Source: an uncultured Lachnospiraceae bacterium
GTDB lineage: Bacteria > Bacillota > Clostridia > Lachnospirales > Lachnospiraceae
Assembly: GCA_946629175.1 (NCBI GenBank)
Contig: CAMOXN010000003.1
Coordinates: forward strand, 1 to 35,972
Direction: 5' to 3'
DNA: 35,972 bases
Below are positions 15,854 through 23,617 of this stretch, piece by piece. Made by a program: the position numbers and the translations under genes. Each line of letters opens with the position of its first letter. Position 1 is the first letter of the stretch. Below the pieces are notes generated by a model that was not told the DNA's origin, searched no databases, and worked only from the letters and a program-made list of their open reading frames with translations.

Positions 15854-15894
15854 AACAGCAACTGTTTAAATTGTTCCTGTTTTTAAACAACAGG
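15854..15894. promoter_or_regulatory. Cluster of CTGTT/AACAG inverted repeats upstream of rnf
   Basis: Two inverted repeats, AACAG-CAA-CTGTT (15854-15866) and CCTGTT-(7 nt)-AACAGG (15876-15894), sit 20-60 bp upstream of the rnf -35 box. Shared half-sites and AT-rich spacing resemble a tandem operator. I do not recognise the regulator; they do not match the Rex consensus well. The remaining DNA to 15989 shows no gene. Confidence 0.45.
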
Positions 15895-15989
15895 AAGTCT
15901 GCCGAGAAATCTGTGTACAATTTGACTACAGTCAGATCGCAGGAATCGGATTGTTGCATAATTTTTCCCGTAAGCAGCGGGCAAGTCCG

Positions 15990-17609
15990 TTATTTACGGC
16001 TGTGAAGCCCGTCAAGGAATCTGAATCTTCTCTCGATCCAGTCGAAGAGTTCCGCGCTGTCTCCTGATGTACTGCCCGGCCATCTCTCTTCATTCCTGCT
16101 CATGGCGCCGCTTGTAATAAGGAGATCGCTCTCCTCTTCGAACATCGCCCTGATCATACCCGGGCCGATCCCTTCTTCACGCCACCTGTTCCATTTTTCA
16201 GCAGCTTCAGCCTCTGTGTCTTCATCCGCGTTCAAAAGAGCGCTGTAGCCGTAATCCCTGTCGTATCTGAGTTTATAGCTGTCCGTGCTCTCTCTCAAAA
16301 AGGCGGTGTTCCCGTTCTCCGGATCCCAGACAAAAGCGTCCCCGAACGTGTAATTGAGGTCCCATATCGTCTCGCGCAGGATATATTCTCCGGCGCTGTT
16401 CCTGTAAGCGGCAAGATAAAGGTTCTTCCACGTGTTGTCCGCCGCGCGCACCATCTCGCAGAACAGCTCGTGGAAGATAAAATTCTCCTTATCGAGGATT
16501 ATTTTCTCTTCCGCGAGGTCTGACAGATCCCCCGTCTCAAAGACAAAACGCTGATAAGCCTCGAGCGGTCCCCAGTCGAAAAGGCTTTCATCCTCTTTCG
16601 GATATTCTATAGAAGCGTAGGCGAACCCGTTCGTATTGAGTATTTCGTTAAGTCCGTTGTAGTCGGTAAGTTCTCCCGGCGCGTCCAGCTCCTCCTTCCA
16701 GGTCCTGATCTTATATAGTATATCGCCTGTTCTCATGCCCATGAGCTTCCTGTCAACGGGATACATGAGCCCGTAGACCCCCATGTAGGAACCGTTCATA
16801 AAGAGCTCCGCATATTCCATGGCCGGAGCCGGGACCGGATGCTCTTCCATCCTGCCCAGTTCCTCCCAGAGCCCGTAACAGACTTTTTCCCTGGCGAGAG
16901 TCTTGTCCGTAGCCAGTGAATTAAGGATCCAGTCATCGTCCTCCCGAAGACCCAGAAGGCTCTCTTTGAGACCATTCCCCGCTTTATCGCGCAGCTCGAC
17001 GCGATAGCTCTTTTTGTCGAACAGTACGGACGTATTGCCGCGCACATGGAAGGAGCATTCGAAACTCCGGTATTCATTCCTGTAAGGATCGATCGATGTG
17101 ATCCTGCCGGCGTGCTCTTCTTTTCCCCTGATCCCGCCGTCTCCATAGTCTATGCAGATCGCGGGAAGTCCCGTAAAGACAATACTGCACTCCATATAGC
17201 GGTCCGGATACATCACGGCGAGCCTGAAAGGGCGGCCCTTTTCGATTGAGTCTTTTCTCAGCTCTCCGTCCGCCTGATCATCTGATGCAATACAGATCTT
17301 TCCTCCCTGCCCTGTCAGCGTGAGCCTCCCCTGCCAGTCCGGAACTTCAATGGATTGAGGGATGTATAGGGTTCCGGCTTCCGGATCGAACGGCACCTCC
17401 GTCCCCTCGAACCGAAGCACGGACGGGTCGAACTCCTCTCTCTCTTTTCCTTTTAAACCGCGTTCAAGGACTTCGGAGTTCACAAAATAAGCCTTGACAG
17501 ACCCTTTCGATCCGAAAGGGCCTGTCAAGGCAAAAGCCGCAGCGGCAAATGCCGCCGCGCACACTATGAACAGAGTCAGGAACAGGTCATCTTTATTCAT
17601 TATCAGCAT
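15990..17609 (-). CDS. CotH-like protein (atypical kinase fold), membrane anchored
   Basis: A 539-aa protein with an N-terminal hydrophobic segment (about 8-32) placing the rest outside the membrane. The CotH domain spans about 180-450: FHVRGNTSVLFDKKSYRVEL, then REDDDWILNSLATDKTLAREKV, MGVYGLMYPVDRKL, and DNTWKNLYLAAYRN followed by WDLNYTFGDAF. CotH of Bacillus is a secreted-protein kinase of the spore coat; related domains occur with surface polymers. In most relatives I recall, the late motif reads WDFD-x-x-FG; here the second Asp is Asn, which may weaken metal binding. No clear RBS is visible, and the start region overlaps a tandem repeat. It is the last gene of the polysaccharide cluster, 57 bp after the Wzz-like gene. 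Substrate unknown. Confidence 0.8.
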   Translation of the reverse strand: MLIMNKDDLFLTLFIVCAAAFAAAAFALTGPFGSKGSVKAYFVNSEVLERGLKGKEREEFDPSVLRFEGTEVPFDPEAGTLYIPQSIEVPDWQGRLTLTGQGGKICIASDDQADGELRKDSIEKGRPFRLAVMYPDRYMECSIVFTGLPAICIDYGDGGIRGKEEHAGRITSIDPYRNEYRSFECSFHVRGNTSVLFDKKSYRVELRDKAGNGLKESLLGLREDDDWILNSLATDKTLAREKVCYGLWEELGRMEEHPVPAPAMEYAELFMNGSYMGVYGLMYPVDRKLMGMRTGDILYKIRTWKEELDAPGELTDYNGLNEILNTNGFAYASIEYPKEDESLFDWGPLEAYQRFVFETGDLSDLAEEKIILDKENFIFHELFCEMVRAADNTWKNLYLAAYRNSAGEYILRETIWDLNYTFGDAFVWDPENGNTAFLRESTDSYKLRYDRDYGYSALLNADEDTEAEAAEKWNRWREEGIGPGMIRAMFEEESDLLITSGAMSRNEERWPGSTSGDSAELFDWIERRFRFLDGLHSRK

Positions 17610-17631
17610 TCATTATCAAAGTGCGTTATCA
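17595..17631. repeat. Short tandem repeat at the cotH-like start codon
   Basis: ATTCATTATCA occurs at 17595-17605 and again at 17608-17618 with a 2-bp GC spacer, and GTTATCA at 17625-17631 is a partial third copy. The repeats cover the alternative ATG codons of the CotH-like gene, and no Shine-Dalgarno sequence is visible there. Confidence 0.7.
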
Positions 17632-17666
17632 GAACACAGTATTCATTCATGATCAGGGACATCCTG

Positions 17667-19004
17667 TCAGAAATAAACGGTGCCGAGGATCGGCTTTCCG
17701 CTCTCCGCGATCAGGGCGATCTCTTTGCGCACTGTCTCGTAATCAGACTTTCCGATCTCTTCCGCGAGGATGATCTCATCCATGCCCGCAGCGCTCTTCA
17801 GGGCCTCCGCATCGGTCATGATACCGTGAATATGAACAAAGGCATTTCCGGATCCCGAAGCCGCCGACTTCTTATTCAGGATACCGGCAAGGCTCTCCAG
17901 TCTCTTGTCAGCCGCAGTCCCGACTATACCGATCCTGTGATCCCTGTCCTTTCCGAGCACATTGCCGATCCTGGCGAGTGCATAATCCGCCATTTCAGTC
18001 TTCTGCGCCGCGCTCTTGCCGGAAAGATCCGCCAGCGTCCTGAGTCCGTACTCGCCGTCGATCTCATCCGGAGTAAGGATCACGCCCTTCTGAACGATCC
18101 TTGCCATGAGAACGATCATCGCCAGTATGATTCCGCCCGCAAATCCCACAACTGCCATCTTGATGCCGTTCATGAGCATGTATTTTTTGGAATACTGCGG
18201 CACTGCCGGCGGCTTTACGAGGTTAGTGCTCTGGTTCTGGGCCGTATAGCACGTCGTCTGCAGCTTCGCGAGCGCGTCCTGCTGCTTCTGCTGATAAGAC
18301 TGCAGCGACGTATCCGTGATCGTCTGCGTTCCTTTATTGAAGACCTTGATCGAATAATCGCCCATAGCCGCGGCGATCGCTTTGTGTTTGGTCTCCAGCG
18401 TGCTGAGGACATCATCCCTTATGGCCTCCGCCTCTTCTTCGTTCTCCGAGATCACGGTCAGTCTCATTGTAGCGCCGGTCGATGTCAGCTTGAAAGTAAC
18501 GAGTTCCCTGAGATCGCTGACTGTCATGCCGCGTTTGGAAGCGACTTCATTGAGCGTATTTCCGAAATACACTTCATTATAGAGCGCGTTCTTGACCGCT
18601 GTGATCTCATCCTCCGTAATGCTGCCGTCAGCAGGCGCTGCCACTTTAAGGTCCAGAGTGGCGGTCGGACAGTGATAGGCATCCATCTTCATCTTGGGGG
18701 AATTCTCACAGTAATCCGAGAGGGAGGCAATACTCTCCTGATAATCCGCGATGCTTGTCTTATAGTCCTTTATGGAAGTCTTGTAAGCGTCCAGTTTGGC
18801 CTTATAGTTATCGTACTCCTCGATCATCGAGTCCTTCTGCGACCGGATCGTGAATATCTTGTAACTGCCGAGCAGCCCTCCAAGAAGTATTCCCGCAAGC
18901 AGGATCAGCTTCCAGTTCTTAAGAGCACCTTTGACGAGCCTGAGAAGGCTCACCTGCCTCGTGTTATTCTCTTCCCTGAAATCATAAAACTCTTTCTGTG
19001 TCAC
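17667..19004 (-). CDS. Wzz-like chain-length protein with degenerate kinase-like tail
   Basis: The 445-aa protein has the polysaccharide co-polymerase layout: a cytoplasmic start, TM1 (about 32-50, LILLAGILLGGLLGSY), a long coiled-coil external region with DYKTSIADYQESIASL, and TM2 (about 285-305, VVGFAGGIILAMIVLM). After TM2 about 140 residues remain. They keep the outline of a BY-kinase/ParA domain (IGIVGTAADKRLESLAGIL, then MDEIILAEEIGKSDYETVRK, ending GKPILGTVYF), but the Walker A position lacks the GKS/T residues and no Walker A' or B is seen, so it is likely inactive. The start is GTG 19004 with an AAAGGA RBS. It lies between the transglutaminase-like and CotH-like genes. Confidence 0.8.
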   Translation of the reverse strand: MTQKEFYDFREENNTRQVSLLRLVKGALKNWKLILLAGILLGGLLGSYKIFTIRSQKDSMIEEYDNYKAKLDAYKTSIKDYKTSIADYQESIASLSDYCENSPKMKMDAYHCPTATLDLKVAAPADGSITEDEITAVKNALYNEVYFGNTLNEVASKRGMTVSDLRELVTFKLTSTGATMRLTVISENEEEAEAIRDDVLSTLETKHKAIAAAMGDYSIKVFNKGTQTITDTSLQSYQQKQQDALAKLQTTCYTAQNQSTNLVKPPAVPQYSKKYMLMNGIKMAVVGFAGGIILAMIVLMARIVQKGVILTPDEIDGEYGLRTLADLSGKSAAQKTEMADYALARIGNVLGKDRDHRIGIVGTAADKRLESLAGILNKKSAASGSGNAFVHIHGIMTDAEALKSAAGMDEIILAEEIGKSDYETVRKEIALIAESGKPILGTVYF

Positions 19005-19054
19005 GATAGATTCCTTTCCTGCTCATACAGCAATCTGTTTCTTAAGCGGCCGTC

Positions 19055-19978
19055 TCATCGGCCTGTCGAGACCGGGAATGCAGGTCCTTCTTCCTCAGGA
19101 TCCCTCAAATGGTCCCTTCCCATTTCCTCTGTTGTAAGGTCAAAATATTGTCTGCCGCCGCCCGAAGACGAGTCCCAGGTTATATCCATTTCATGCCATG
19201 CGCCGTCCCAGAAAGCGGTGTTCCACACATGGTCCGCCCCGTTCACGGTGCCGGGGATCACGATGCATTCGATCCCGCAGCGGTCCATCAGATACTTCAG
19301 TGCCATGGCATATCCGTCGCAGACCGCGCTTTTTTCGACGATGGCGCCATAGGCCGAGTGTTCATTTATATACGCGGGATCATAGAGCGCTTCTTCCGTA
19401 TAATGCGCATGTCCGGCCAGAGAGTCGTAGATCGATCCCGGATCCGTCCCGCTGCCTTCCGGCGTCTTAAGGCCTTCAAGAAGCTCGTCCGCGGCGTTCG
19501 TGAACCTGTCATTATACTGCGCGATCTCTTCAGGCGACCCGTACAGCGGGATCACCGCGACCGCGTCCGCTGTCTTTACTTCCCCTGTTCCGCATACGCG
19601 GAACTGATAGGAGCGGTCGAGCCAGAACAGTTCCGGGTGGTCATAAAGAAAGCCCTGATAGACGCTGTCGAGCTGCGTTACGGGGATCTGCGACACGCTG
19701 CCCTCTTTCGACAGGATCTCTGTCATCTGCCCGCTGAAAGGATCCTCCGCCGCTCTCCTGAACGCGTCGTACGCGCTCCTGCGGGTATCGTCGAACTGAC
19801 CGTAATACCACTCCTCTGTTTCCTTTACCGGCGTCTCACCGGCCTGTCCGCCCGTTCCGCCGCTTTCAGGGACTGTACCCGGGGAAACGCATGCCGACAG
19901 ACACAGACAGGCAGAGAGGAAAAAGAGCGCGGACATTATCCTTGTAATTATCGGGAATGCGATCTCTCCCCGCTTCAT
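19055..19978 (-). CDS. Transglutaminase-like lipoprotein
   Basis: The 307-aa protein starts MKRGEIAFPIITRIMSALFFLSACLCLSAC, a lipoprotein signal with lipobox LSAC, then a low-complexity linker (PGTVPESGGTGGQAGE). The C-terminal half is a transglutaminase-like core with the expected triad: Cys in SAVCDGYAMALKYLM, His in DHVWNTAFWDG and Asp in MDITWDSS. Such domains outside the membrane cross-link or cleave surface proteins or peptides. ATG 19978 overlaps the flippase stop as ATGA, so the ORF-track start at 20062 is not used. Its place inside a polysaccharide operon suggests a role in surface-polymer anchoring or processing; the substrate is unknown. Confidence 0.85.
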   Translation of the reverse strand: MKRGEIAFPIITRIMSALFFLSACLCLSACVSPGTVPESGGTGGQAGETPVKETEEWYYGQFDDTRRSAYDAFRRAAEDPFSGQMTEILSKEGSVSQIPVTQLDSVYQGFLYDHPELFWLDRSYQFRVCGTGEVKTADAVAVIPLYGSPEEIAQYNDRFTNAADELLEGLKTPEGSGTDPGSIYDSLAGHAHYTEEALYDPAYINEHSAYGAIVEKSAVCDGYAMALKYLMDRCGIECIVIPGTVNGADHVWNTAFWDGAWHEMDITWDSSSGGGRQYFDLTTEEMGRDHLRDPEEEGPAFPVSTGR

Positions 19979-21429
19979 CCGGCTTTCTTCTTTCTGCTGA
20001 TGATCTTTCCCATCACGATCTCTGACATGAAGGTATCCCGCAAAAGCACGATCAGCGCGCAATAGACCGCGAAACCGGCCATTACCTCGGCGCAGAGCGC
20101 TATGATATCCGACGCGATGAAACGGTCGAGGATCCGTATGACCGCCAGCATCAGGACCCCTGCGACAAGCTTTTTCCAGCCCTCCCTGAACAGGGTGTCT
20201 GCCGTCAGATAGCCGTTGCAGTGCCTGAAGTACAGGACCGTGATCACCGTTTCCGCGATCAGCGAAGCGACGATAGCCCCGTATCCCCAGAACCGGGGGA
20301 TCAGGATCAGATTGAGCGTAAAGTTAACGATCGCTCCGATTATGATGAACTTCGCGCTGAGCTTCCGGTTCCCGGACGGAGTATAGTACTGCGATCCGAG
20401 GCAGTTGCTCACTCCGATTATGATCACGATCGGGCTCATCAGCACGAGCATCGTGACTACCCTGTCGTAGCCGGCCCCCAGATAGAGCGGCACAAATCTT
20501 CCCGATACGCCGATGAGGCCGAAGCAGATCCCGATCCCCATGAAAAGGATATAATTGATGGAATCCCTGATCCTCTCCCTGATCTCATCATATTTTTCTT
20601 CGGCGAACAGGTAGGCGATCCTCGATCCGAGCACCATGTTGAGCGAGGAAAAGGTGAGCGCTTTCATGATGTTTATGATCTGCATCGTATAGTGGTAGAA
20701 CCCGTTCTCCGCCCGGTTGTTCGTGATCGTGCCGATCAGCATCCTGTCAAGGACAGTATAGACGCTGGTCGCGACGGAGGGGATAAAGTAGATCAGCGTC
20801 TCATGAAAATGATTCCTGAACCTGAGCTTCTTAAAATCCACCTTCGTGATAAAGCGCGGGATATATAGCCACATGGAAAGGTTCCCGAGCATTGTCGAAG
20901 CAGTGATGATGGTAATATACAGAAGCAGATCTTCCGGTCTCCTGACCAAGAGGAACATCAGGATGACGCCCGCCAGTTTACAGATCGCGTTCTTGGAGAC
21001 TGTATACGTGAACTGCTCCATTCCGGCGAAGAACCAGGAAATATCGAACATAGTGGAGAGCAGCCCCATTGTCAGCACAAGGTAGATCACTTTGTACTGC
21101 TTCGCGAACAGAATGAAGACGAACCATACAAGAATGCAGACTGCGGAAGTCATGACCGTCATCAGTTCGATCTCCCAGAACAGCACGCTCCTCTGCTTCT
21201 CGTCATTTCTTACTCTCGCGATCTCCCTCGCCCCGTATGAGGCGGTGCCGAGCGCCGCGAACATCGCGAAATAGGTCTGTATGGAATTTGTAAAATCGTA
21301 GACGCCGCTCTGGTCAGGTCCGAGGACTCTCGCTATATAAGGCGCCGTGATCATCGGCAGGATGACCAGCAGGATCTGGTAGAGCGTGCTTATCGCTATA
21401 TTTTTCTTAAGACTCGGCTGCGTACTCAA
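19975..21429 (-). CDS. Polysaccharide flippase (Wzx/RfbX, MVF superfamily)
   Basis: A 484-aa membrane protein with about 14 helices. The start SLKKNIAISTLYQILLVILPMITAPYIARVLGP is the hallmark of the O-antigen/teichoic acid exporter family, and GVYDFTNSIQTYFAMFAALG follows. It should move lipid-linked repeat units across the membrane. The ORF track begins at 21570, but I choose TTG 21429, which has AGAGG seven bases upstream and begins the conserved sequence; this start lies inside the end of the polymerase gene (23-bp overlap). A stretch near the C-terminus is followed by the basic end ISRKKKAG. It is translationally coupled to the downstream lipoprotein gene. Confidence 0.9.
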   Translation of the reverse strand: MSTQPSLKKNIAISTLYQILLVILPMITAPYIARVLGPDQSGVYDFTNSIQTYFAMFAALGTASYGAREIARVRNDEKQRSVLFWEIELMTVMTSAVCILVWFVFILFAKQYKVIYLVLTMGLLSTMFDISWFFAGMEQFTYTVSKNAICKLAGVILMFLLVRRPEDLLLYITIITASTMLGNLSMWLYIPRFITKVDFKKLRFRNHFHETLIYFIPSVATSVYTVLDRMLIGTITNNRAENGFYHYTMQIINIMKALTFSSLNMVLGSRIAYLFAEEKYDEIRERIRDSINYILFMGIGICFGLIGVSGRFVPLYLGAGYDRVVTMLVLMSPIVIIIGVSNCLGSQYYTPSGNRKLSAKFIIIGAIVNFTLNLILIPRFWGYGAIVASLIAETVITVLYFRHCNGYLTADTLFREGWKKLVAGVLMLAVIRILDRFIASDIIALCAEVMAGFAVYCALIVLLRDTFMSEIVMGKIISRKKKAG

Positions 21430-22684
21430 TTCGTTTCCTCTTGTCCCTTCGTCGTACCCCTTCTTTCTGCCTGTGCCACTTGATGAGATCCAGCGCGTAC
21501 CAGATCGCGAGGAGACTTCCGTTCTCTGCCGGGGACAGAAGAAGATTGTTGAACATGGAGTAGACCGCAATGCATATGAGCCAGATCGCGAGGACCTTGT
21601 CCCTCTCTATGATGGCGGCGTACAGAATGACGCTGTAGTACACAAGGATCATGATCAGCACGATCAGACCGTAATTGAGAAGGTTCTTGATATATCCGCT
21701 GTCGATATAAAAATAGGAGCCCTTGGTGCTGTCCGTATTCTCGACGATCTGGATGCCGAACAGATGCACGCCGTACCTTGTGATCCCCTTGTAAGCAAGG
21801 CTGATCCTGTTATGCGTCATCTGGTCGAGCGTTTTGATCAGGCGCGTTTTCTTGCCGTATTCCAGGCAGAGCCAATAGGATGCGGCCGCAGCAGCGGGGA
21901 ACAGGACCACCGACAGGAGCCTGTTGATCTTGCTGTTCCTCAGTTCAATGATCCTCAGTTTAATGACGACAGTATACAGAAAAAGGAACAGCAGCCCGAT
22001 CAGGAACGGAAGTGAAGTGTCCGTGTTGATGTAGAGCCAGACCTGCAATGCGGTAAAGAATATGAGTATCAGCCACGGGACTTCCCTGCGTTTAGCGTAA
22101 TTGCCCCCCGCGCCGCGTCGGTCCGGATCTGTGTAAGCGAACATACAGCAGTACGGGATATTGTTGAAATAGATCGCCGGGAACGAGACATAATTGAAGT
22201 TCAGGTATTCCCTGACTCTCTCTCTGTAGACCTGTCTTGAGACAGAGTAGATGCCTATCCTGTCGATCAGCACAGGTATGGACCACAGCGCGATACACGT
22301 CCACAGCATCACCTTGCAGATCTTCCGGAATGAAATGTCCTTGGCCCCGTAGATAAGAAGGAGGACCTGGATCAGGGGCATTCCCGTATTGACAGTCCTC
22401 TGTACGACTATGAAAACGGCGGCCGCGGCAAGGATCACCTCTATCACTCTCCTGTTGACGGACTTTTCCGTGAGCAGGATCTTGACCATAAAAATAAGCA
22501 TGCAAAAATAGCGTACGGCTGTCATAAGCTTTCCGCTATAAAAGTCAGCATATATGGTCCTGGTGATATAGAACTGCATGAGCCACAGGACAAGTCCGGT
22601 ATAGTAGAGGATCTCGCCGAAACTGATCGTGATCCTGTTCAGATCGGACCTGACCGTAGCCTGCCGGTAATCGTTTATTACCAT
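21407..22684 (-). CDS. Wzy-like polysaccharide polymerase (membrane)
   Basis: The 425-aa protein has around ten to twelve hydrophobic segments and a large external loop around 305-345, the layout of O-antigen polymerases. No strong family motif is visible, as is usual for Wzy proteins; the assignment rests on topology and its place between a glycosyltransferase and a Wzx flippase. ATG 22684 has GAGGA about nine bases upstream. The C-terminus is very basic (KWHRQKEGVRRRDKRKR), suggesting a cytoplasmic end. It could instead be an EpsG-type polymerase or a ligase. Confidence 0.7.
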   Translation of the reverse strand: MVINDYRQATVRSDLNRITISFGEILYYTGLVLWLMQFYITRTIYADFYSGKLMTAVRYFCMLIFMVKILLTEKSVNRRVIEVILAAAAVFIVVQRTVNTGMPLIQVLLLIYGAKDISFRKICKVMLWTCIALWSIPVLIDRIGIYSVSRQVYRERVREYLNFNYVSFPAIYFNNIPYCCMFAYTDPDRRGAGGNYAKRREVPWLILIFFTALQVWLYINTDTSLPFLIGLLFLFLYTVVIKLRIIELRNSKINRLLSVVLFPAAAAASYWLCLEYGKKTRLIKTLDQMTHNRISLAYKGITRYGVHLFGIQIVENTDSTKGSYFYIDSGYIKNLLNYGLIVLIMILVYYSVILYAAIIERDKVLAIWLICIAVYSMFNNLLLSPAENGSLLAIWYALDLIKWHRQKEGVRRRDKRKRIEYAAES

Positions 22685-22711
22685 GTAGATCCGTCCTCGA
22701 AAGCCGTCAGG

Positions 22712-23542
22712 TCAAAAACTTCCGGTATACTTTTTGTTGAAGAATTTCGCTTTCAGGAAAGAGATACCCTTCCTGACCCAGTCGACCTTTTCAATATACA
22801 CGAGCGGAAGGACCTTGACGGAAGATGTACTGATCGCGCCGGTCTCGATCTGCCTGTCAAGCCAGACATTAAAGATGATCTCGCTGATCCTGCCGTAGAG
22901 ACGTCCTTCGAACGCGTCAAGCAGACTGTCATCGATCCTGGTCTCCAGTTCTTCCAGGATATCGAACAGCCATGTGCAGTAAATGTTGAAATGATCGCGG
23001 TCCATGATCATCATATTGAACATGTAGCCGTGCGTCTGGTCCAGCACCTTGTCATAAGACGCGAGGTATTCCGGATACCGCTCCGAAAGGATCGCTCTCG
23101 TCGCATCCAGGTGCTCCGCATAATGAGTGTGCGCGTAATGGGAATACAGCGTCTCGATCATATAGCGCTGAGGCTTGGGAACAAAGACCTCATACTTCCC
23201 GAGCATGGGTTCAAGTTCCCTGCTTGTCAGAATGCGGTCGAACAGGTCCTTTCCCTTGTTCTTGCCGCCAAAATACCGCCTGTAGTGTACAAGGCCTATA
23301 TAATCGCTGTTCAGGTTCTTCCATGCCCAGTAAATCCCGGTCAGCTCACAGTACCTCGGATTCTTCAGAGAGATATTATCTCCTTCGTTATCCTTCTGGT
23401 AGCCAAAGTCAAGAGGATTTCCCATAGCATCGCGTTTCCCCTCCGCTCCGACATGGACCGGAAGATAAAGCGGGTCCTTGGGCATTCTGTATTTTTTATG
23501 CGTAGCTACGACAATAGTAGCAGTGAAAGGTTTCTCTGACAT
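22712..23542 (-). CDS. DUF4422 family glycosyltransferase
   Basis: A 276-aa protein of the DUF4422 family found in capsule and exopolysaccharide clusters. TIVVATHKKYRMPKDPLYLPVHVGA at the start, then LTGIYWAWKNLNSDYIGLVHYRRYF near 70-95, are the family signatures; MFNMMIMDRDHFNIYCTWLFDIL near 175 is also typical. It is probably a cytosolic GT-A-like transferase adding one sugar to the lipid-linked unit; donor unknown. ATG 23542 with GGAG six bases upstream is preferred over the TTG at 23554. It is the first gene of the cluster, 28 bp before the polymerase gene. Confidence 0.85.
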   Translation of the reverse strand: MSEKPFTATIVVATHKKYRMPKDPLYLPVHVGAEGKRDAMGNPLDFGYQKDNEGDNISLKNPRYCELTGIYWAWKNLNSDYIGLVHYRRYFGGKNKGKDLFDRILTSRELEPMLGKYEVFVPKPQRYMIETLYSHYAHTHYAEHLDATRAILSERYPEYLASYDKVLDQTHGYMFNMMIMDRDHFNIYCTWLFDILEELETRIDDSLLDAFEGRLYGRISEIIFNVWLDRQIETGAISTSSVKVLPLVYIEKVDWVRKGISFLKAKFFNKKYTGSF

Positions 23543-23578
23543 TTCTGACTCCAAAGCGATTGATAGTTTACCATTTCA

Positions 23579-23608
23579 ATACTATCACACCGCAGTGCTC
23601 TTTTTCAA
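23579..23608 (-). promoter_or_regulatory. Possible promoter of the polysaccharide cluster
   Basis: On the minus strand TTGAAA (23603-23608), an 18-bp spacer and TAGTAT (23579-23584) preceded by TG at the extended position lie between queA and the glycosyltransferase gene. No terminator is visible after queA, so read-through is also possible. Confidence 0.4.
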
Positions 23609-23617
23609 TATCAAGAC

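Noticed and set aside
15876-15894. Rex operator upstream of rnf
   Set aside because: The repeat CCTGTT...AACAGG does not fit the TTGTTAA-N4-TTAACAA pattern closely enough.
15967-15981. Terminator for the polysaccharide operon at CCCG-(7 nt)-CGGG
   Set aside because: On the minus strand the stem is followed by A residues, not T, and it is only 4 bp.
19021-19080. GGCCG-(6 nt)-CGGCC hairpin at the end of the transglutaminase-like gene as a terminator
   Set aside because: The stem is only 5 bp, overlaps the stop codon and has no T-run; the next gene is probably cotranscribed.
17649-19352. 567-aa plus-strand ORF opposite the Wzz-like gene
   Set aside because: Composition is arginine-, leucine- and histidine-rich shadow sequence; the minus-strand gene has clear membrane topology and an RBS.
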